Source: Rhodoferax_B ferrireducens_A (GTDB lineage: Bacteria > Pseudomonadota > Gammaproteobacteria > Burkholderiales > Burkholderiaceae_C). From it: 64,000 bases of DNA. Positions within the stretch are counted from its first letter, which is position 1. Each line of letters begins with the position of its first letter. The notes below the pieces were generated by a model. The model saw only the letters and a program-made list of their open reading frames with translations. It was not told the DNA's origin and did not search any database. The stretch is taken from NCBI RefSeq assembly GCF_031458075.1, contig NZ_JAVDXT010000001.1, positions 806,001 through 870,000 of the forward strand. Reading direction: 5' to 3'. Made by a program: the position numbers and the translations under genes. Positions 1-8,142 of the stretch are shown here, piece by piece.

Positions 1-230
1 AGGGCGAAATGCAGCTCAGAGGTGTCAGGGTCTTTTTGCACCGCTTCGATGAAGGCGTCGATGGCCTTGTCCTGCTGCTCGTTGAGCAGGTAGTTCAGGC
101 CTTTGAAATAGGCTTTGGGGGCCAGGCGGTTGTCCAGGCGCAGCTGCCGAAAGTCCAGCCTGGAGGCCAGCCAGCCCAACACGAAGGCGATTGGCAGGCC
201 CAGCAAAATCCAACTGAGGTCAAAGTCCAT
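1..230 (-). CDS. lapB: LapB (YciM) lipopolysaccharide assembly protein, N-terminal part
   Basis: Only the first ~76 codons are in the window; the gene runs off the left edge. The visible part starts with a hydrophobic anchor (residues 5-22, WILLGLPIAFVLGWLAS) followed by the conserved DFRQLRLDNR stretch and the start of the first TPR (YFKGLNYLLNEQQDKAIDAF). In the family this is an inner-membrane TPR/rubredoxin-like protein that controls LpxC turnover by FtsH and so balances LPS and phospholipid synthesis. The ATG at 230 lies inside the end of lapA (11-bp overlap), which implies translational coupling. The C-terminal metal-binding module cannot be seen here. Confidence 0.9.
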   Translation of the reverse strand, partial: MDFDLSWILLGLPIAFVLGWLASRLDFRQLRLDNRLAPKAYFKGLNYLLNEQQDKAIDAFIEAVQKDPDTSELHFA

Positions 231-537
231 GGGGTGGGGTCAGGGGTTCCGTACGGGAGTTGTCGACAGCCGGGGCTGCGGAGGCAGGAACGACGGGCTT
301 CTGCGCCTTTTTGGCCACGACACGGTGCTTCCACCAGCGCGGCACCATGCCCAGAATGCCCAGCGCCAGCCCGGCGGCAAATGCGCTCAGCACCAGCAGG
401 ACCATGGGCGCACGCCACTGTGTGCCAAAGAAGAAGTGCACTACCGCGTCCTGCTGGTTATTCAGGGCAAATGCGAACAGGGTAAAAAAAATGGCTGCTT
501 TAAGTATCCACTTAAGCAGCCGGACCAGATTTTTCAT
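220..537 (-). CDS. lapA: LapA-domain inner-membrane protein
   Basis: This 105-residue protein has two hydrophobic segments (about residues 7-26 and 43-65) separated by the NNQQDAVVHFFFG stretch typical of the LapA (DUF1049) domain, then a short basic and proline-rich cytoplasmic tail. LapA acts with LapB in assembly of lipopolysaccharide at the inner membrane. It is followed by lapB with an 11-bp overlap and preceded by ihfB, the usual betaproteobacterial order rpsA-ihfB-lapA-lapB, so the genes are probably co-transcribed. Function is assigned by domain and neighbourhood. Confidence 0.87.
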   Translation of the reverse strand: MKNLVRLLKWILKAAIFFTLFAFALNNQQDAVVHFFFGTQWRAPMVLLVLSAFAAGLALGILGMVPRWWKHRVVAKKAQKPVVPASAAPAVDNSRTEPLTPPHGL

Positions 538-579
538 AGGTGTCCTCGATCAGCAGAACATTCTAGCGAGGGACCAGCC

Positions 580-903
580 TCATTCGCGCGATTCGCGCAG
601 CTCGCGGGCTTCGATCTCGGCGGTGCGCTGGTCGACAGCTTCGCGCAAGGCTTTGCCGGGTTTGAAGTGGGGCACGCGTTTTTCCGGGATGGCCACGCTT
701 TCGCCGCTGCGCGGATTGCGGCCCATGCGCGGCGGACGGCGGTTAATGGAGAAGCTGCCAAAGCCGCGGATCTCGACCCGGTGGCCGCGCACTAGCGCAT
801 CGCCGACGGCATCCAGGATGGTCTTCACGGCATGCTCGGCATCGCGGTGGGTCAGCTGGCTGAATCGGGCGGCCAGTTCTTCAACAAGGTCGGATCGGGT
901 CAT
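580..903 (-). CDS. ihfB: Integration host factor subunit beta
   Basis: The 107-residue product is a DNABII-family histone-like protein. The N-terminus MTRSDLVEELAARF, the helix-turn segment and the beta-arm RRPPRMGRNPRSGE with its intercalating proline (about residue 64) are all present, followed by the PEKRVPHFKPGKALRE signature. IHF-beta pairs with IHF-alpha (not in this window) and bends DNA sharply at specific sites, serving transcription, replication and site-specific recombination. It lies downstream of rpsA, as in most proteobacteria, with a 155-bp spacer holding an imperfect hairpin. Length is slightly above the usual 94-100 because of a C-terminal Glu/Arg-rich tail. Confidence 0.96.
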   Translation of the reverse strand: MTRSDLVEELAARFSQLTHRDAEHAVKTILDAVGDALVRGHRVEIRGFGSFSINRRPPRMGRNPRSGESVAIPEKRVPHFKPGKALREAVDQRTAEIEARELRESRE

Positions 904-999
904 GGAAAAAGACTTCAGTCGGAGTTATGCAATGCTCTCGGTGCCGCCCCAGAAGCGCATGGAAGGCATTGCATAAGTCCTGCTCAGGAGTGAAACAAG

Positions 1000-1030
1000 C
1001 CGACCCGCTCGCCCCTGCGAGTCGGATCGG
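1000..1030 (-). terminator. Imperfect hairpin between rpsA and ihfB
   Basis: Bases 1000-1013 and 1017-1030 form a GC-rich stem of about 12 pairs with a bulge, downstream of the rpsA stop and upstream of ihfB on the leftward transcript. There is no strong U-run after it, so it may act as an attenuating or mRNA-stabilising structure rather than a full terminator. Confidence 0.35.
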
Positions 1031-1058
1031 CCTGGCACTAGGCTATTTCAGCAACAAA

Positions 1059-2741
1059 TTAATTGTTGTTGTCCAGCTTGGCGCGCAGCAGAGCGCCCAG
1101 GCTGGTGGTGCCAGCGTTTTCGCGGGCAGAAGCCTGGCTCAGCGTAGCCATGGCTTCGCTTTGGTCGGCTGCGTCCTTGGCCTTGATCGACAGCTGGATG
1201 TTGCGGGTCTTGCGATCCACATTGACCACCACAGCGGTAACTTCGTCGCCTTCTTTCAGCACGTTACGTGCGTCTTCAACGCGGTCGCGGCTGATTTCGG
1301 AAGCGCGCAGGTAACCGATGATGTCTTCACCCAGGTCGATCTCAGCGCCACGGGCGTCCACGGTCTTGACCTTGCCGGTCACGATCTGGCCCTTATCGTT
1401 GATGGTGGTGAAGGTGGTGAACGGATCGCTGTCGAGCTGTTTGATGCCCAAAGAGATACGTTCGCGGTCCACGTCCACGGCCAACACGATGGCTTCGACT
1501 TCTTGGCCCTTCTTGTAGTTACGCACGGCGGCTTCGCCGGTTTCGTTCCAAGACAGGTCAGACAAATGCACCAGGCCGTCGATACCGGCAGCCAGGCCCA
1601 CGAACACGCCGAAGTCGGTGATCGACTTGATCGGGCCCTTGACGCGGTCGCCACGCTTGGTGTCTTGTGCGAATTCTTGCCATGGGTTGGCCTTGCACTG
1701 CTTCATGCCCAGGCTGATACGGCGCTTGTCTTCGTCGATTTCCAGAACCATGACTTCGACTTCGTCGCCCAGCGAAACCAGCTTGGCGGGAGCGATGTTC
1801 TTGTTGGTCCAGTCCATTTCGGAAACGTGCACCAGGCCTTCGATGCCGGGTTCCAGTTCCACGAATGCACCGTAGTCGGCGATGTTGGTGATCTTGCCGA
1901 ACAGACGGGTCGACTGTGGGTAGCGGCGGTTCACGCCCATCCATGGATCGTCGCCCATTTGCTTCAGACCCAAGGACACGCGGTTCTTTTCGGTGTCGAA
2001 CTTGAGGATCTTGGCGGTGATTTCCTGACCAGCGGTGACCACTTCCGATGGGTGGCGAACGCGGCGCCATGCCATGTCAGTGATGTGCAGCAGGCCGTCG
2101 ATGCCGCCCAGGTCCACGAACGCACCGTATTCGGTGATGTTCTTGACCACGCCGTGCACCACGGAACCTTCTTTCAGGGTTTCCATCAGCTTGGCGCGTT
2201 CTTCGCCCATCGACGCTTCGACCACAGCGCGGCGCGACAACACGACGTTGTTGCGCTTGCGGTCCAGCTTGATGACCTTGAATTCCATGGTCTTGTTCTC
2301 GTAGGGAGACAAGTCCTTGATGGGGCGGGTGTCGATCAGCGAACCGGGCAGGAATGCGCGGATGCCGTTGACCAAAACGGTCAGGCCGCCCTTGACCTTG
2401 CCGGAAGTGGTGCCGGTGACGAATTCGCCGGATTCCAGGGATTTCTCCAGGGACATCCAGGAAGCCAGGCGCTTGGCGGTGTCACGGCTGACGATGGTGT
2501 CGCCGTAGCCGTTTTCGATCGCAACGATGGCGACCGAAATGAATTCGCCAACTTGGACTTCAACTTCGCCCTTGTCGGTCTTGAACTCTTCCAGCGGCAC
2601 GTAGGCTTCGGATTTGAGGCCAGCGTTAACGACCACAAAGCTGTGTTCGATACGGATGACTTCGGCGGTGACGACTTCACCAATGCGCGTTTCCGTGCGG
2701 GTTAGCGATTCGGCAAAGAGGTCTGCAAATGATTCTGACAT
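1059..2741 (-). CDS. rpsA: 30S ribosomal protein S1
   Basis: The 560-residue protein has the length and composition of S1, with six OB-fold S1 domains in tandem. Repeated hallmarks such as GAFVDLGGIDGLLHITDM, GAFVELEPGIEGLVHVSEM and GVFVGLAAGIDGLVHLSDL mark successive domains. S1 binds mRNA on the 30S subunit and helps initiate translation on structured leaders. The start chosen is the ATG at 2741 (MSESFADLFAES, the conserved N-terminus), preceded by AGGA; the frame stays open further upstream but without conserved sequence. Gene order cmk-rpsA-ihfB is the standard one. Confidence 0.98.
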   Translation of the reverse strand: MSESFADLFAESLTRTETRIGEVVTAEVIRIEHSFVVVNAGLKSEAYVPLEEFKTDKGEVEVQVGEFISVAIVAIENGYGDTIVSRDTAKRLASWMSLEKSLESGEFVTGTTSGKVKGGLTVLVNGIRAFLPGSLIDTRPIKDLSPYENKTMEFKVIKLDRKRNNVVLSRRAVVEASMGEERAKLMETLKEGSVVHGVVKNITEYGAFVDLGGIDGLLHITDMAWRRVRHPSEVVTAGQEITAKILKFDTEKNRVSLGLKQMGDDPWMGVNRRYPQSTRLFGKITNIADYGAFVELEPGIEGLVHVSEMDWTNKNIAPAKLVSLGDEVEVMVLEIDEDKRRISLGMKQCKANPWQEFAQDTKRGDRVKGPIKSITDFGVFVGLAAGIDGLVHLSDLSWNETGEAAVRNYKKGQEVEAIVLAVDVDRERISLGIKQLDSDPFTTFTTINDKGQIVTGKVKTVDARGAEIDLGEDIIGYLRASEISRDRVEDARNVLKEGDEVTAVVVNVDRKTRNIQLSIKAKDAADQSEAMATLSQASARENAGTTSLGALLRAKLDNNN

Positions 2742-2916
2742 GTGTTTCCTAGTCCACGGAGCAGGGGTATACGGGTGCGGGATTGCACCTGCGTGGGGTC
2801 TGCCGTGGCGGTGTGGCGGTCGTGTGACCACCGGGGTTACAGGGTTAAAAACCACGCTGCTGGAGCAGCAGGGTGGGCCTTTGTTCAGCTATTTCAGGAA
2901 GCACAATTTTTGTAAC

Positions 2917-2939
2917 CTAGAGGGGCAAAGCACCTCTAG
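2917..2939. repeat. Inverted repeat between cmk/aroA and rpsA
   Basis: A perfect 7-bp inverted repeat (CTAGAGG 2917-2923 with CCTCTAG 2933-2939, 9-base loop) lies just after the aroA-cmk stop and about 180 bp upstream of rpsA. No U-run follows in either direction, so it is not a typical intrinsic terminator. It could be part of the rpsA leader, a region where S1 autoregulates in other bacteria. Confidence 0.4.
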
Positions 2940-2947
2940 TTAAAAAA

Positions 2948-4948
2948 TTACTTCATCCCGAATGGCTGCTTGCTCTGCCACCAGCCCAACACTTGATCGA
3001 CCGATGTTTCTATCGTCATATCCGAGTTGTCCAGCAGCAGCGCGTCTTGCGCCGGCTTCAGAGGTGCGGTGCTACGGGATGAGTCCCGGGCATCACGCGC
3101 TTCCAAGTCGGCACGAAGGTCTTCGAGTGTAGTCGAAATTCCCTTTGAAATCAATTGCTTATACCGGCGCTCTGCGCGCCGGGCGGCGGTGGCGGTCAGA
3201 TACACCTTCAAGGGGGCGTCCGGGAAGATCACCGTACCCATGTCGCGGCCGTCGGCGACCAGGCCGGGCAGGCGCTGGAAGCTGTGCTGCAGGTCGACCA
3301 AAGCCAGGCGTACCGAGGGCAGGGCGGAGACTTTGGAGGCGTTCATGCCGGCCTCTTCGGTGCGGATGGCCTCGGATACATCGGAGTCGCCGAGCCAGAC
3401 CTTGCCAGCGTCGAAGCGCACCGGCAGGGTCTTGGCCAGGGTCGCAATCGCCGCTTCGTCGGCCGCGGTGATGCTCAAACCCGCGCGCAGGGCGGCCAGC
3501 GCTGTGATCCGGTACATCGCGCCCGAATCCAAGAAGTGGTAGCCGAGTTTGGCCGCCAGGGCCGCCGCCACCGTGCCCTTGCCCGAGGCGGTCGGGCCGT
3601 CGATGCAGATCACGGGGATGTGGCAGTCGGCGGTGCGGGCCAGGGCGAGCAGCGCTTCAAAATAGTCGGGGAAGGTCTTGGCCACGCATTTCGGGTCTTC
3701 GATGCGTACCGGCAAGCGTGCCGGGTTGAAGGCGGCCAGCGAGAAGCACATGGCCACCCGGTGGTCGTCATAAGTATGGATGCTGGCGGCTTTCCAGTCA
3801 GCCACCACGGCGGGCGGCGTGACGCGGATGTAGTCCGCGCCTTCTTCGACGGTGGCGCCAAGCTTGCGCAGTTCGGTGGCCATGGCGGCGATGCGGTCGG
3901 TTTCCTTGACCCGCCAGCTGGCGATATTGCGCAGCGTGGTCGTGCCGTCGGCATACAGCGCCATCACCGCCAGGGTCATGGCGGCGTCGGGAATGTGGTT
4001 GCAGTCCAGGTCGATGGCTTTCAGCGGCCAGCTGCCCCGGCTGATTTCCAGCCAGTTCGGGCCGCTGACGATGCGCGCGCCCATGTGCTCTGCCGCTTCG
4101 ACAAAGCGGATATCGCCCTGGATCGATGCCGCACCGACCCCTTCGATACGAATTTGGCCTCCAGTGCTTGTAGCAAGTGCGCCAAGCGCTATGAAATAGC
4201 TAGCAGATGAGGCGTCCGCTTCCACATGGATGTCGCCCGGTGACTGGTAGCGGCTGCCAGCCGGAATCGTGAAACTGGCCCAGCCATTGCGCTGCACCGT
4301 GATGCCGAAGCGTGCCAGCAGATTCAGCGTGATCTCGATATACGGCTTGGAAATCAGCTCGCCGACGACCTCAATCGTCACATCTTGTTGGGCTACCAGC
4401 GGCAGCGCCATCAGCAGCGCCGTCAGGAACTGGCTGGACACATCGCCGCGCACGCGGATCGGTGCATCCAGCTTCAGCTGGGGCTGGCCAATGCGCAAGG
4501 GGGGGTAGCCGTCCTGCCCGGTGTAGGCTATCTGGCAGCCCAGTTGGCGCAGCGCATCGACCAGGTCACCAATCGGCCGTTCGTGCATGCGCGGCACGCC
4601 GTGCAGGCTGAAGTCGCCGCCCAGCACGGCCAGTGCCGCGGTCAGCGGGCGGATCGCAGTGCCGGCATTGCCCATGAACAGATCGGCCTGGCTGTTGCGC
4701 AGCTGCCCGGCCAGTCCGTCAATTTCCAGAACCTTGCCGTCACGGCGGATGCCGCAACCCAACTGGGCCAGTGCGTCCAGCATGACGCGGGTGTCGTCGG
4801 AATCCAGCAGATCGTGGACCCGGGTGGTGCCACCGCTCAGGGCGGCCAGCAGCAGTACGCGGTTGGAAATGCTTTTTGAGCCCGGCAGCACCACGGTGCC
4901 CTGGGCGCTTTCCAGCGGGGGGAGGTCTAGGAAGGGGGTGGCGTACAT
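2948..4948 (-). CDS. aroA-cmk: Fused EPSP synthase / cytidylate kinase
   Basis: One continuous reading frame of 666 residues carries two enzymes. Residues 1 to about 437 are 5-enolpyruvylshikimate-3-phosphate synthase (shikimate pathway): PGSKSISNRVLL near the start, GNAGTAIRPLTAAL, DASSASYF and the YDDHRVAM signature. Residues from about 440 to the end are CMP/dCMP kinase: P-loop GPTASGKGT, LDSGAMYR and DGRDMGTVIFPDA. Both catalytic motif sets are intact. The ATG at 4948 is chosen because MYATPFLDLPP is the normal AroA N-terminus; it overlaps the tyrA stop by one base (TGATG). Fusions of this kind are annotated in other Burkholderiales; elsewhere the genes are separate neighbours. Confidence 0.95.
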   Translation of the reverse strand: MYATPFLDLPPLESAQGTVVLPGSKSISNRVLLLAALSGGTTRVHDLLDSDDTRVMLDALAQLGCGIRRDGKVLEIDGLAGQLRNSQADLFMGNAGTAIRPLTAALAVLGGDFSLHGVPRMHERPIGDLVDALRQLGCQIAYTGQDGYPPLRIGQPQLKLDAPIRVRGDVSSQFLTALLMALPLVAQQDVTIEVVGELISKPYIEITLNLLARFGITVQRNGWASFTIPAGSRYQSPGDIHVEADASSASYFIALGALATSTGGQIRIEGVGAASIQGDIRFVEAAEHMGARIVSGPNWLEISRGSWPLKAIDLDCNHIPDAAMTLAVMALYADGTTTLRNIASWRVKETDRIAAMATELRKLGATVEEGADYIRVTPPAVVADWKAASIHTYDDHRVAMCFSLAAFNPARLPVRIEDPKCVAKTFPDYFEALLALARTADCHIPVICIDGPTASGKGTVAAALAAKLGYHFLDSGAMYRITALAALRAGLSITAADEAAIATLAKTLPVRFDAGKVWLGDSDVSEAIRTEEAGMNASKVSALPSVRLALVDLQHSFQRLPGLVADGRDMGTVIFPDAPLKVYLTATAARRAERRYKQLISKGISTTLEDLRADLEARDARDSSRSTAPLKPAQDALLLDNSDMTIETSVDQVLGWWQSKQPFGMK

Positions 4949-5826
4949 CAGGTCTTGGGTTTCAGGGAGGCCATGCTCCAGTCGGCGCGGCTGTCGCTGG
5001 CATGTTCCAGCATGCCGGTCAACCCGTCTATGTTGTTGCTGGTGATCATGGCTTCCATGGCCTGCAGCGTGCGCTGGAAGATCTGCGACTGGGCCAGCAG
5101 CTCTTCCTTGTTGGCCAGCAGAATGTCGCGCCACATATGCGGGTCGGACGCAGCGATGCGGGTGAAGTCACGGAAGCCGGGGCCGGCCAGGGCCAGGTAT
5201 TCCTGGCCTTGCGGCTGGCTGACCAGGCCGTGCATCATGGCGAAAGCGATCAAATGCGGCAGATGGCTGACGGCGGCAAAAGTCGCGTCGTGCGACTCGG
5301 GCGACATCTGCAGCACATTGCAGCCCAGCGCTGTCCATACGTCCACCGCCTGGCTCAGCTGCTTGGTCAGCGTGCGTTCTATGGGGGTCAGGATGACGTT
5401 TTTGCCGCTGTAGAGCAGAGCGTCGGCAAATTCCACGCCCGAGACTTCCTTGCCGGTGATAGGGTGCGCGGGGACGAAGGAGCCGACCTGCTCGCGCAGC
5501 GCGCGGCGGGCCGCGTCGACCACGTCGCGCTTGGTCGAGCCCACGTCCATCACCAGGGTGGTGGGGCTGATCAGATGCTTGATGGATTTGAAGGTGGCTT
5601 CGGTCGCGGCCACCGGCACGGCCAGCAGCACGATGTCCGCGCCCGATACGGCCAGCAGGGCCGACGGGGCTTCGATGTCGATCACGCCCATTTGCCGGGC
5701 CCGGCTGGTGGTGGAGGGGGATTTGCTGTAGCCGACCACTTGCTTGACCAGGCCGGCTTTTTTCAGCGCCAGCGCAAACGAGCCGCCCATCAGGCCGCAA
5801 CCGATCAGTCCCAATTGTTCAAACAT
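4948..5826 (-). CDS. tyrA: Prephenate dehydrogenase
   Basis: The 292-residue product oxidatively decarboxylates prephenate (or arogenate) to the tyrosine precursor. The Rossmann motif GLIGCGLMGGS is at residues 6-16, HPITGKEVSGVEFAD and GKNVILTP mark the substrate site, and the helical C-terminal dimerisation domain follows. It is a stand-alone dehydrogenase without chorismate mutase or ACT domain. It sits between pheA (21-bp spacer) and aroA-cmk (1-bp overlap) in an aromatic amino-acid operon that starts at gyrA or serC. Confidence 0.96.
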   Translation of the reverse strand: MFEQLGLIGCGLMGGSFALALKKAGLVKQVVGYSKSPSTTSRARQMGVIDIEAPSALLAVSGADIVLLAVPVAATEATFKSIKHLISPTTLVMDVGSTKRDVVDAARRALREQVGSFVPAHPITGKEVSGVEFADALLYSGKNVILTPIERTLTKQLSQAVDVWTALGCNVLQMSPESHDATFAAVSHLPHLIAFAMMHGLVSQPQGQEYLALAGPGFRDFTRIAASDPHMWRDILLANKEELLAQSQIFQRTLQAMEAMITSNNIDGLTGMLEHASDSRADWSMASLKPKT

Positions 5827-5847
5827 GTTGCGTCTTGCTCCAGAACA

Positions 5848-6954
5848 TCAAGGGCCGACCGGGTAGGTGCCGAGTACCTTGTAGAAGGCGCACAAGGCCC
5901 GCAGCTCCTGCAGCGCTTTGGCCACATGGGGCTGCGAAGGGTGGCCGTCGAGGTCGATGTAGAAGTAGTAGTCCCACTGGCCGGTACGGGCCGGGCGCGA
6001 CTCGAAACGCGTCATCGACACGCCATTGGTCTTCAGCGGCACCAGCAGATCGTGCATGGCGCCGGGTTTGTTGGGTACCGATACCACCAGGCTGGTGCAG
6101 TCCTTGCCCGAAGCCGGCGGCGTGGCCAGGGTCTGCGGCAGGCAGATGACGGCGAAACGGGTGCGGTTGTAGGCGTCGTCCTGCACCGCATGGGCCACTA
6201 CGTGCAGGCCGAACTGGGCGGCTGCGCGTTCGCTGGCCAGGGCCGCCCAGGATGGGTTGGCGGCGGCCAGGCGTGCGCCTTCGGCGTTGCTGGAGACGGC
6301 GCGGCGCTCCACATGCGGCAGATGCTGGGTCAGCCAGCCCTGGCACTGGGCCAGCGCCTGGGGATGGGCCATGACGACTTCGATGTCGTCGCGCGAATTG
6401 GTTTGGCGCAGCAGGTTGTGCCGCACCAGCAGGCTGACTTCGCCGACGACGTGCACTGGGGAGTGCAGGAACAGATCGAGCGAACGGGCGACCATGCCTT
6501 CGGTGGAATTTTCAATTGCCACCACGCCGTATTGGGTTGTGCCCGCGGCCGTGGCGTGGAAGACTTCGTCAAAGTTGGCGCAGTACAGCAACTCGGCCGC
6601 GCTACCGAAGAACTCGATGGCGGCCTGTTCGGTGAACGTACCTTCGGGGCCGAGCACGGCCACGCGCTGCGGTGCTTCGAGAGCCAGGCAGGCCGACATG
6701 ATTTCGCGCCAGACGGCGGCTACATGGGTGTTCTTCAGCGGGCCGGTATTGGCCTGCTGGATTTTCTCGATCACCTGGGCCACGCGGTCGGGCCGGAAGA
6801 AGGGCGAGCCTTCGCGGCGCTTGATTTCACCCACCTGTTCGGCCACTTTGGCGCGGCGGTTCAGCAGGCTCAGCAGGTCTTGGTCGATCTGGTCGATCTT
6901 GACGCGCAAATCGGCCAGATCAGGGGTGGCGGCGGGCGGTGTTACAGCAGTCAT
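5848..6954 (-). CDS. pheA: P-protein: chorismate mutase / prephenate dehydratase
   Basis: The 368-residue bifunctional enzyme of phenylalanine synthesis has an AroQ chorismate mutase domain (residues ~12-95, LRVKIDQIDQDLLSLLNRRA, FFRPDRVAQVIEKI), a prephenate dehydratase domain starting at VAVLGPEGTFTEQAA, and a C-terminal ACT domain with the ESRP motif (TRFESRPARTGQWDYYFY) that binds Phe for feedback inhibition. It follows serC by only 3 bases, so the two are certainly co-transcribed. Confidence 0.97.
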   Translation of the reverse strand: MTAVTPPAATPDLADLRVKIDQIDQDLLSLLNRRAKVAEQVGEIKRREGSPFFRPDRVAQVIEKIQQANTGPLKNTHVAAVWREIMSACLALEAPQRVAVLGPEGTFTEQAAIEFFGSAAELLYCANFDEVFHATAAGTTQYGVVAIENSTEGMVARSLDLFLHSPVHVVGEVSLLVRHNLLRQTNSRDDIEVVMAHPQALAQCQGWLTQHLPHVERRAVSSNAEGARLAAANPSWAALASERAAAQFGLHVVAHAVQDDAYNRTRFAVICLPQTLATPPASGKDCTSLVVSVPNKPGAMHDLLVPLKTNGVSMTRFESRPARTGQWDYYFYIDLDGHPSQPHVAKALQELRALCAFYKVLGTYPVGP

Positions 6955-6957
6955 GGG

Positions 6958-8064
6958 TCAGGCTTGGCTCTTTTCGAATGCGTGCATGTAGTCCACCAGC
7001 GCCTGCACGCCGGCCAGCGGCATGGCGTTGTAGATGCTGGCCCGCATGCCGCCAACCGACTTGTGGCCTTTGAGCTGAAGCAAGCCGCGTGCCTTGGCAC
7101 CCTCCAGGAAAGCGTCGTTGCGGCTTTCGTCGCGCAGGAAGAAGGGCACGTTCATGCGCGAACGGCAATCGGCGTCCACCTTGTTGAAATACAGCTGCGA
7201 CTGGTCGATGGCGCTGTACAGCAGCTCGGCCTTGGCGATATTGCGTTGCTCCATGGCGGCAATGCCGTGCAAATCACCTTCGGTCTGGTGCTTGAGCCAC
7301 TGGAAGGTCAGTCCGGCGATGTAGATTGCGAAGGTGGGCGGGGTGTTGTACATCGACTGGTTGTCGGCCACGGTCTCGTAGTTGAAGGCGCTGGGGCAGA
7401 TGTCCAGCGCGTGGCCGAGCAGGTCTTCGCGCACCACCACCACCGTCAGGCCCGCAGGGCCGAGGTTCTTTTGGGCTCCGCCAAAGGCCAGGCCAATCTT
7501 CGACCAGTCAACCGGACGCGAGGCGACGTGGGACGAGAAGTCGACCACCAGCGGGGCTTTCGAGCCCAGTGCCTGCAGGTCGGGCAGGGTCTGGAATTCG
7601 ATGCCGTCTATGGTTTCGTTGCTGCAGATGTGGACGTAGTTGGCGTCAGAGCTCAAGTCCCAGCTGGCCGGGTCGGGCAGGCGGGTGTAGCCGCTGGCTT
7701 CGGTGCTGGCGGCGATGTGCACCTGGGCGTATTTGCGCGCCTCTTTCTGCGACTTCTGGCTCCAGCTGCCGGTGACCACGCAGTCGATCTTGCCGCCGCG
7801 CGACAAGTTCAGCGGCACGATGGCGTTTTCGCCCAGGCCACCGCCTTGCATGAACAAAATCTTGAACTCGGGCGGTACCGCCATCAGGGCCCGGAAGTCG
7901 GCTTTGGTTTGGGCGTAGATCGATAAAAACTCTTTGCCCCGGTGGCTCATCTCCATCACACCCATGCCGCTGCCATGCCAGTCCAGCATTTCGGCGGCAG
8001 CCTGGGTCAGCACTTCTTCAGGAATGGCGGCGGGGCCTGCGGAGAAATTGAACGGTCGGGTCAT
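6958..8064 (-). CDS. serC: Phosphoserine aminotransferase
   Basis: This 368-residue class-V PLP aminotransferase converts 3-phosphohydroxypyruvate to phosphoserine, and works in pyridoxal phosphate synthesis too. The N-terminus FNFSAGPAAIPEEVL and the phosphate loop MSHRGKEF are typical, and the PLP lysine lies in GLAFGGAQKNLGPAGLTVV. Length matches the family (~360). It is the first gene of the tight serC-pheA-tyrA-aroA/cmk series, 78 bp downstream of gyrA; that spacer has an inverted repeat at 8090-8114. Confidence 0.97.
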   Translation of the reverse strand: MTRPFNFSAGPAAIPEEVLTQAAAEMLDWHGSGMGVMEMSHRGKEFLSIYAQTKADFRALMAVPPEFKILFMQGGGLGENAIVPLNLSRGGKIDCVVTGSWSQKSQKEARKYAQVHIAASTEASGYTRLPDPASWDLSSDANYVHICSNETIDGIEFQTLPDLQALGSKAPLVVDFSSHVASRPVDWSKIGLAFGGAQKNLGPAGLTVVVVREDLLGHALDICPSAFNYETVADNQSMYNTPPTFAIYIAGLTFQWLKHQTEGDLHGIAAMEQRNIAKAELLYSAIDQSQLYFNKVDADCRSRMNVPFFLRDESRNDAFLEGAKARGLLQLKGHKSVGGMRASIYNAMPLAGVQALVDYMHAFEKSQA

Positions 8065-8089
8065 GCAAATTCTTAGGTTAAATAGGTCG

Positions 8090-8114
8090 CTCGCACTTAT
8101 TCAATAAGCGCGAG
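8090..8114. repeat. Hairpin in the gyrA-serC spacer
   Basis: An 11-bp stem with one mismatch (8090-8100 with 8104-8114, 3-base loop) fills the middle of the 78-bp gyrA-serC spacer. It may terminate part of gyrA transcription or sit in the serC leader. No U-run follows on the leftward strand, so full termination is unlikely. Confidence 0.4.
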
Positions 8115-8142
8115 GTGCTATGAATTATGTAGTGATGACGGG

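Noticed and set aside
927..2705. 592-codon open frame antisense to rpsA
   Set aside because: Shadow frame opposite a ribosomal protein gene; periodic sequence merely reflects the S1 repeats.
2917..2939. Hairpin after aroA-cmk as an intrinsic terminator
   Set aside because: Perfect stem but no U-run in either direction; kept only as an inverted repeat.
4876..7926. 1016-codon open frame antisense to aroA-tyrA-pheA-serC
   Set aside because: It spans four verified genes on the other strand and its product has only Gly/Gln/His-rich composition typical of a GC-rich shadow frame.
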